Source: Chloroflexota bacterium
GTDB taxonomy: Bacteria > Chloroflexota > Dehalococcoidia > Lucifugimonadales > Lucifugimonadaceae
DNA length: 17,365 nt
Direction of reading: 5' to 3'
Assembly: GCA_002730795.1 (NCBI GenBank)
Contig: PCAX01000032.1
Coordinates: 1 to 17,365 of the forward strand
Below are positions 14,679 through 17,365 of the stretch, piece after piece (the stretch's first letter is position 1; every line of letters starts with the position of its first letter). The notes beneath the pieces are model-generated. The model saw only the letters and a list, made by a program, of their open reading frames with translations. It did no database searches and had not been told where the DNA came from. Both the position numbers and the translations under genes were made by a program.

Positions 14679-15383
14679 ATGAAAAGAGCAAAGATCGTTT
14701 ATTTAGGTATAGTTGTTATCTTTATTATTGGATTGGTGATAGGGGTCGGCGCATACAGGTCTGCGCCCGCGTTCGCTGAAGAAAACAAAAACACAGAAAA
14801 AGCAAACCCAGTAGATGATTTTTTATCTAGGGTAGCCTCTATATTGGGCGTTGAAGAATCGGATCTTACAGATGCAATGGAACAGGCTAAAACGGAGATG
14901 GTTGCTGAAAAATTGGCCGACGTGAAGGCTGAATTAGACGCCAAGGTCGTATCGGGGGATATAACTCAAGAACAGGCTAACGAACGACTTGAAGGGTTGT
15001 CAAAACGAATCGAAATGATGGGCAAAAAAGCTGAAATGTTTCGCCAAAAGGGTGGATCTCCGTTCGGAGGATTTAAAAAACACGGAGGAAAGCACGGAAA
15101 ACCTGGCAGAAAATATTGGGGGAATCATGGTGGAAAACCCAAAGGTTTAAATTTAGAGGATATTAAAATCCATATCCAGGAAGCCGTTGAGAGAGGCGAA
15201 ATAACACAAGAACAGGCCGGTCAAAAACTACAATTATTACTGGAAAAATCGAAACATAACAAGAGGGGTTGGAATAAGCCAAGTGAGGATGAAATTAGGG
15301 CAAAAATAAAAACAGCAGTAGAAGAAGAGACACTAACCCAGAAAGAGGTTGATGAAAAGCTGCAAGAGCTCACTATCCAGTAA
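14679..15383 (+). CDS. Secreted helical protein with three repeats and a Gly/Lys/His-rich middle
   Basis: Not a characterised family, though short GEITQEQA-type helical repeats are common in exported Chloroflexota proteins. 234 residues: signal peptide with a hydrophobic core (7-26) and predicted cleavage after APAFA (residue 33); a helical segment FLSRVASILGVEESDL; then three copies of a helix-turn-helix repeat at about 79-107 (SGDITQEQANERLE), 160-187 (RGEITQEQAGQKLQ) and 204-231 (EETLTQKEVDEKLQ). Between repeats 1 and 2 lies a basic Gly/Lys/His stretch (124-157) with several histidines, a possible metal- or polyanion-binding segment. Ribosome site AGGAG lies six bases before the ATG, inside a small hairpin. 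Envelope or extracellular location is expected. Confidence 0.8.
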   Translation: MKRAKIVYLGIVVIFIIGLVIGVGAYRSAPAFAEENKNTEKANPVDDFLSRVASILGVEESDLTDAMEQAKTEMVAEKLADVKAELDAKVVSGDITQEQANERLEGLSKRIEMMGKKAEMFRQKGGSPFGGFKKHGGKHGKPGRKYWGNHGGKPKGLNLEDIKIHIQEAVERGEITQEQAGQKLQLLLEKSKHNKRGWNKPSEDEIRAKIKTAVEEETLTQKEVDEKLQELTIQ

Positions 15384-15489
15384 AGAAAACACACCCAAAA
15401 AAAACCTCCGTCTATTCCCAAACCGAAACCTGTTGGCGCTATCAGTGTGGTGATTGAAAATAAACTGAATTAGAAAACGTATATTTTGT

Positions 15490-16086
15490 ATGAACCGTAT
15501 AATAAAAAATGTGATCGTCTGGATAAAATACGGAGGAATCTTTGGTTTCAAACCACTGGTAGTAACCTCATTATTTCTAATATCCGCTACCCTTTTTGCC
15601 TGTGATTCCAATCAAACTGAAACAACCCTCAAACAAGTCATAGACGACGCTCGTACATTCAATGTTGAAGATTTGAGAACAGCTGGTATGAAAACAGCCA
15701 AACAATATGACGTATCTGATTTGCCAGGAGGCATTGACGCCTGGTATGGATTCATAAAAACTTCATCCGGTCCTATGGATATTGAAGCGCGATTTTATGC
15801 CAGCCATTCGGAAGCCATTTCATTGGGCACATCGTTGGCCGAGGAAGTTTCTGGTGAAGATGCTAACGTTGACAAAGAAACAACCACATGGCTGGAGGGT
15901 TTGAAAGATCGAACACGGTTGAGTAGTGGAGGAACGGCTGACCTCGCAGCATGGAGTGGCCAACGCAGGCCAAATTATGCTGATTTTGTCATCTTCGGTA
16001 ACATCGTTCTACTATGTCAGGGTGACGACTCATCCCAATCGGTCCAAGTATGCCACGAACTTATTGCTGCCCTACCCGATAATTAG
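15490..16086 (+). CDS. Hypothetical lipoprotein
   Basis: Not recognised. 198 residues with an N-terminal stretch of about 22 residues, a hydrophobic segment (LVVTSLFLISA) and lipobox LFAC, lipidated cysteine at 38; the n-region is longer than usual, but no later start codon fits. The mature part (about 160 residues) is soluble, acidic, and has one cysteine pair near the end (LLCQGDD and QVCHEL) that may form a disulfide. A compact alpha/beta domain of unknown function is likely. A TATATT box (15480-15485) lies four bases before the ATG, with TTGAAA (15454-15459) further upstream at a long spacing, and there is no Shine-Dalgarno site, so the mRNA may be leaderless. Confidence 0.8.
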   Translation: MNRIIKNVIVWIKYGGIFGFKPLVVTSLFLISATLFACDSNQTETTLKQVIDDARTFNVEDLRTAGMKTAKQYDVSDLPGGIDAWYGFIKTSSGPMDIEARFYASHSEAISLGTSLAEEVSGEDANVDKETTTWLEGLKDRTRLSSGGTADLAAWSGQRRPNYADFVIFGNIVLLCQGDDSSQSVQVCHELIAALPDN

Positions 16087-16320
16087 GAGTACCGAAAGCC
16101 TCTGGTCTCCATTCCCAATCGACTTTAATCTAATTTTGTCCGTTTGCCACTACTGTTCACTCTGTATTTCGCGAATTCATCAAGAAATAAACTATTAGAA
16201 TGATCGTAATGGCCCAGATTACCAGTCTTATTCTTCCCATTGTCCAACTCTAACATATCTACTCAACCAATATCTTTATTATGGCAACTGGATTAACCTA
16301 GCCGTATTGGCTAAAAATCT
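16087..16320. other. Gene-poor stretch after the lipoprotein
   Basis: No convincing gene on the plus strand. An imperfect hairpin (GGAGtACC/GGTCTCC, 16086-16110) follows the lipoprotein stop but lacks a T-run. On the minus strand a 43-codon open frame is listed separately. With the decayed DUF1501 fragment next to it, the whole 16087-16662 stretch looks like eroding genes. Confidence 0.5.
16125..16256 (-). CDS. Possible small protein or gene remnant, 43 residues
   Basis: Open frame from ATG (16256-16254) to TAA (16127-16125), bounded by an in-frame TGA two codons upstream of the ATG. It encodes a polar peptide beginning MLELDNGKNKTGNLGHYDHS and continuing through a short helical FLDEFAKYR. 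No recognised domain and no strong ribosome site. It lies downstream, on the same strand, of a decayed DUF1501 fragment, so it may be a remnant of the same eroded operon rather than a working gene. Confidence 0.25.
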   Translation of the reverse strand: MLELDNGKNKTGNLGHYDHSNSLFLDEFAKYRVNSSGKRTKLD

Positions 16321-16521
16321 TTACGGAGCAAATGGCAAGATTTCTTCGTAAATCCCTTTGACAATGGGCCGTGCTTCCACGTTAAGCCAATCTTCTAATA
16401 AATCGGTGTACAAACCTCTAAAATCATTATTGAATTTGAGGTCTCCCTCTAATAGTTTTGCAGGATCGATTGATGGGTATTCACCATAATGTCCACCTTT
16501 AACCTAGTTACCCATTAGAAA
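16321..16521 (-). pseudogene. Decayed C-terminal fragment of a second DUF1501 gene
   Basis: Reading the minus strand down to a TAA at 16323-16321 gives the C-terminal 60 residues of a DUF1501 protein: VKGGHYGEYPSIDP, then GDLKFNNDFRGLYTDLLEDW, ending EEILPFAP. It aligns without gaps to residues about 320-378 of the intact protein at 5223-6359 (VNGGLFAEYPSLDP, DFRGLYSTLLERW), with roughly half of positions identical. Just upstream an in-frame TAG (complement of 16504-16506) interrupts FLMGN*VKGG at a place where relatives often have a basic residue. Further upstream the homology ends and another stop follows. The metal-binding motifs are absent. It is a truncated, broken gene. It is more diverged from the intact copy than a recent duplicate would be, so an older paralogue is likely. 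Confidence 0.8.
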
Positions 16522-16596
16522 GGGGTGAAAACCTAACAAACATTTGCCATTTTGTCTACGTCAACAAAATTTGAATTTTTGGACACGTTTGTAAAT

Positions 16597-16655
16597 AGGA
16601 GGATCGTTTTGTTTATATGGGATAATTACTGAATCAATCACAAAACGCAAAAGGA
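16597..16655 (+). promoter_or_regulatory. Extended -10 promoter and ribosome sites ahead of the zinc-ribbon gene
   Basis: TGGGATAAT (16618-16626) is an extended -10 element; no good -35 is visible. The gene's own ribosome site AAGGA (16651-16655) is seven bases before the ATG. A second, stronger site AGGAGG (16597-16602) precedes a seven-codon frame TTG...TGA (16609-16632), either a relic or a tiny leader peptide; these two readings conflict, since the -10 box lies inside that frame. Confidence 0.4.
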
Positions 16656-16662
16656 TTTTTTT

Positions 16663-16878
16663 ATGCAAAGCGACTTAAAATTCACTTGCCAAAAATGCAA
16701 AAATGAAGATTACAGCGAGGGTAAAATAAGTACGACTGGTTCGGGTTTGAGCAGGTTCTTAAACATGCAAAACAATAAATTCGTCACAATCTCCTGTAAT
16801 AAATGCGGATATACGGAACTCTTCAAGGGTGAAAAAGCGGGCGCCATATCCAACATAATTGACATATTCACTAACTAA
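16663..16878 (+). CDS. Zinc-ribbon protein, DUF2082 type
   Basis: 71 residues with two CxxC knuckles, FTCQKCKNEDY (about 8-18) and ISCNKCGYTELF (about 43-54), separated by the conserved ISTTGSGLSRFLNMQNNKF segment. This is the pattern of the small predicted nucleic-acid-binding zinc-ribbon family DUF2082, at its normal length. The four cysteines should hold one zinc ion. The cellular role is unknown. Start ATG with AAGGA seven bases upstream. The sulfatase on the other strand ends 35 bases away. Confidence 0.88.
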   Translation: MQSDLKFTCQKCKNEDYSEGKISTTGSGLSRFLNMQNNKFVTISCNKCGYTELFKGEKAGAISNIIDIFTN

Positions 16879-16912
16879 TAAAAACCCTAGACCCCTAAAA
16901 AATCACTGTTCG

Positions 16913-17365
16913 TTACCCTACCCCATGGACGTTGGAATCTTGCACAGGAGCGGCACCCATTTTATAGTTGTTGACGGGCCAGTCCATAACGTTGGAATTA
17001 TTCGCCCATTTCTGCCAAAGTTCCGCCATACGTTCGACTCGTATTCTTTCAGTAGAAACCAAATTTACCGTTTCTGTCCTATCACTTTCCAAGTTATATA
17101 ATTCCCAGTCCTGATTAAAGCGCCGAACCAATTTCCAATCACCTTCTCTGATCGCACAGTTTCCTTCATGTTCCCAGAACAAGGGGGTAGATTTTGACCA
17201 ACTGGTTCCGTCAATAATCGACAAGAACGATTCTCCTTCGCATGGGGTGATAACATTGCCCTCATATTCCTTGGGATATTTCGTATTTGCGGCATCGAAT
17301 ATCGTCGCTGTAAGGTCCATTAACTGAGCGGGCTGGTGCGATATTGCAGACCCTTTGATCCTTTT
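16913..17365 (-). CDS. Sulfatase (arylsulfatase A type), C-terminal part
   Basis: The frame is open to the window edge, so the gene continues beyond 17365, and the ATG at 17320 is internal. The visible 150 residues are the C-terminal part of a type I sulfatase: ISHQPAQLMDLTATIFDAA, the GESFLSIIDG segment, TPLFWEHEGNCAIREGDWKLV and WELYNLESDRTETVNL, all typical of the family. The part with the formylglycine motif (CxPxR) lies outside the window, so activity cannot be judged. Such enzymes release sulfate from sulfated carbohydrates or other esters and are usually exported. It reads towards the zinc-ribbon gene. Confidence 0.95.
   Translation of the reverse strand, partial: KRIKGSAISHQPAQLMDLTATIFDAANTKYPKEYEGNVITPCEGESFLSIIDGTSWSKSTPLFWEHEGNCAIREGDWKLVRRFNQDWELYNLESDRTETVNLVSTERIRVERMAELWQKWANNSNVMDWPVNNYKMGAAPVQDSNVHGVG

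Noticed and set aside
14656..14778. Frame starting with ATGAAGTTG just before the secreted protein's ATG
   Set aside because: It overlaps the secreted protein in another frame and has no ribosome site; the AGGAG lies inside it and serves the ATG at 14679.
15926..16198. Plus-strand frame of 90 codons overlapping the end of the second lipoprotein
   Set aside because: More than half lies inside the lipoprotein gene in another frame; no ribosome site and no domain.

Overview
This AT-rich window looks like a free-living, heterotrophic bacterium of the Chloroflexota, most plausibly a marine SAR202-type lineage. That placement is inference. It rests on the Val/Glu/Lys repeat at the N-terminus of the ABC substrate-binding protein (a habit common in Chloroflexota), on frequent TTG/GTG starts, and on the gene mix: enolase-superfamily dehydratase, sulfatase, DUF1800/DUF1501 and an oligopeptide-type importer. 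No rRNA, tRNA, CRISPR array, integrase or transposase was seen.

Layout. Positions 2-3685 hold an oligopeptide/nickel-type ABC importer: a 5'-truncated solute-binding protein, a hairpin terminator, then two permeases overlapping by one base. No ATPase gene follows. A strong promoter (CTGAAA-17-TATAAT, 3686-3714) then starts a tightly packed operon at 3750-8649: DUF1800, DUF1501, an NHL-repeat propeller and a mandelate-racemase-type enolase-superfamily enzyme. It converges on an HpcH/HpaI-type aldolase (minus strand). Divergent from the aldolase is a TauE/SafE-like anion exporter. Positions 10.5-11.6 kb carry a possible 28-residue membrane peptide, a small dimeric alpha/beta-barrel protein and a cupin. 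Positions 11.65-13.4 kb carry an AlkD-type DNA glycosylase and a lipoprotein with an almost perfect 33-bp tandem repeat, whose terminator lies inside its own last codons. A minus-strand aldo/keto reductase is divergent from a secreted helical protein with a foldable leader. A second lipoprotein follows. A largely non-coding stretch (16087-16662) contains a decayed C-terminal fragment of a second DUF1501 gene. A DUF2082-type zinc ribbon and the C-terminal part of an arylsulfatase close the window.

How the genes may work together. Enolase-superfamily acid-sugar dehydratases make 2-keto-3-deoxy acids, and HpcH/HpaI aldolases cleave such acids to pyruvate plus an aldehyde. With an importer, an aldo/keto reductase, an anion exporter and a sulfatase nearby, the region reads as an organic-acid or sugar-acid scavenging locus, possibly for sulfated or sulfonated substrates. 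The DUF1800/DUF1501 pair sits in the same operon as the dehydratase and lacks the usual Tat-type export signal on DUF1501. Its role is unknown and is the most interesting open question here.

Several genes have a TATAAA-like box only a few bases before the ATG and no Shine-Dalgarno sequence, suggesting leaderless transcripts. Others have clear Shine-Dalgarno sites, so both initiation modes seem to coexist.
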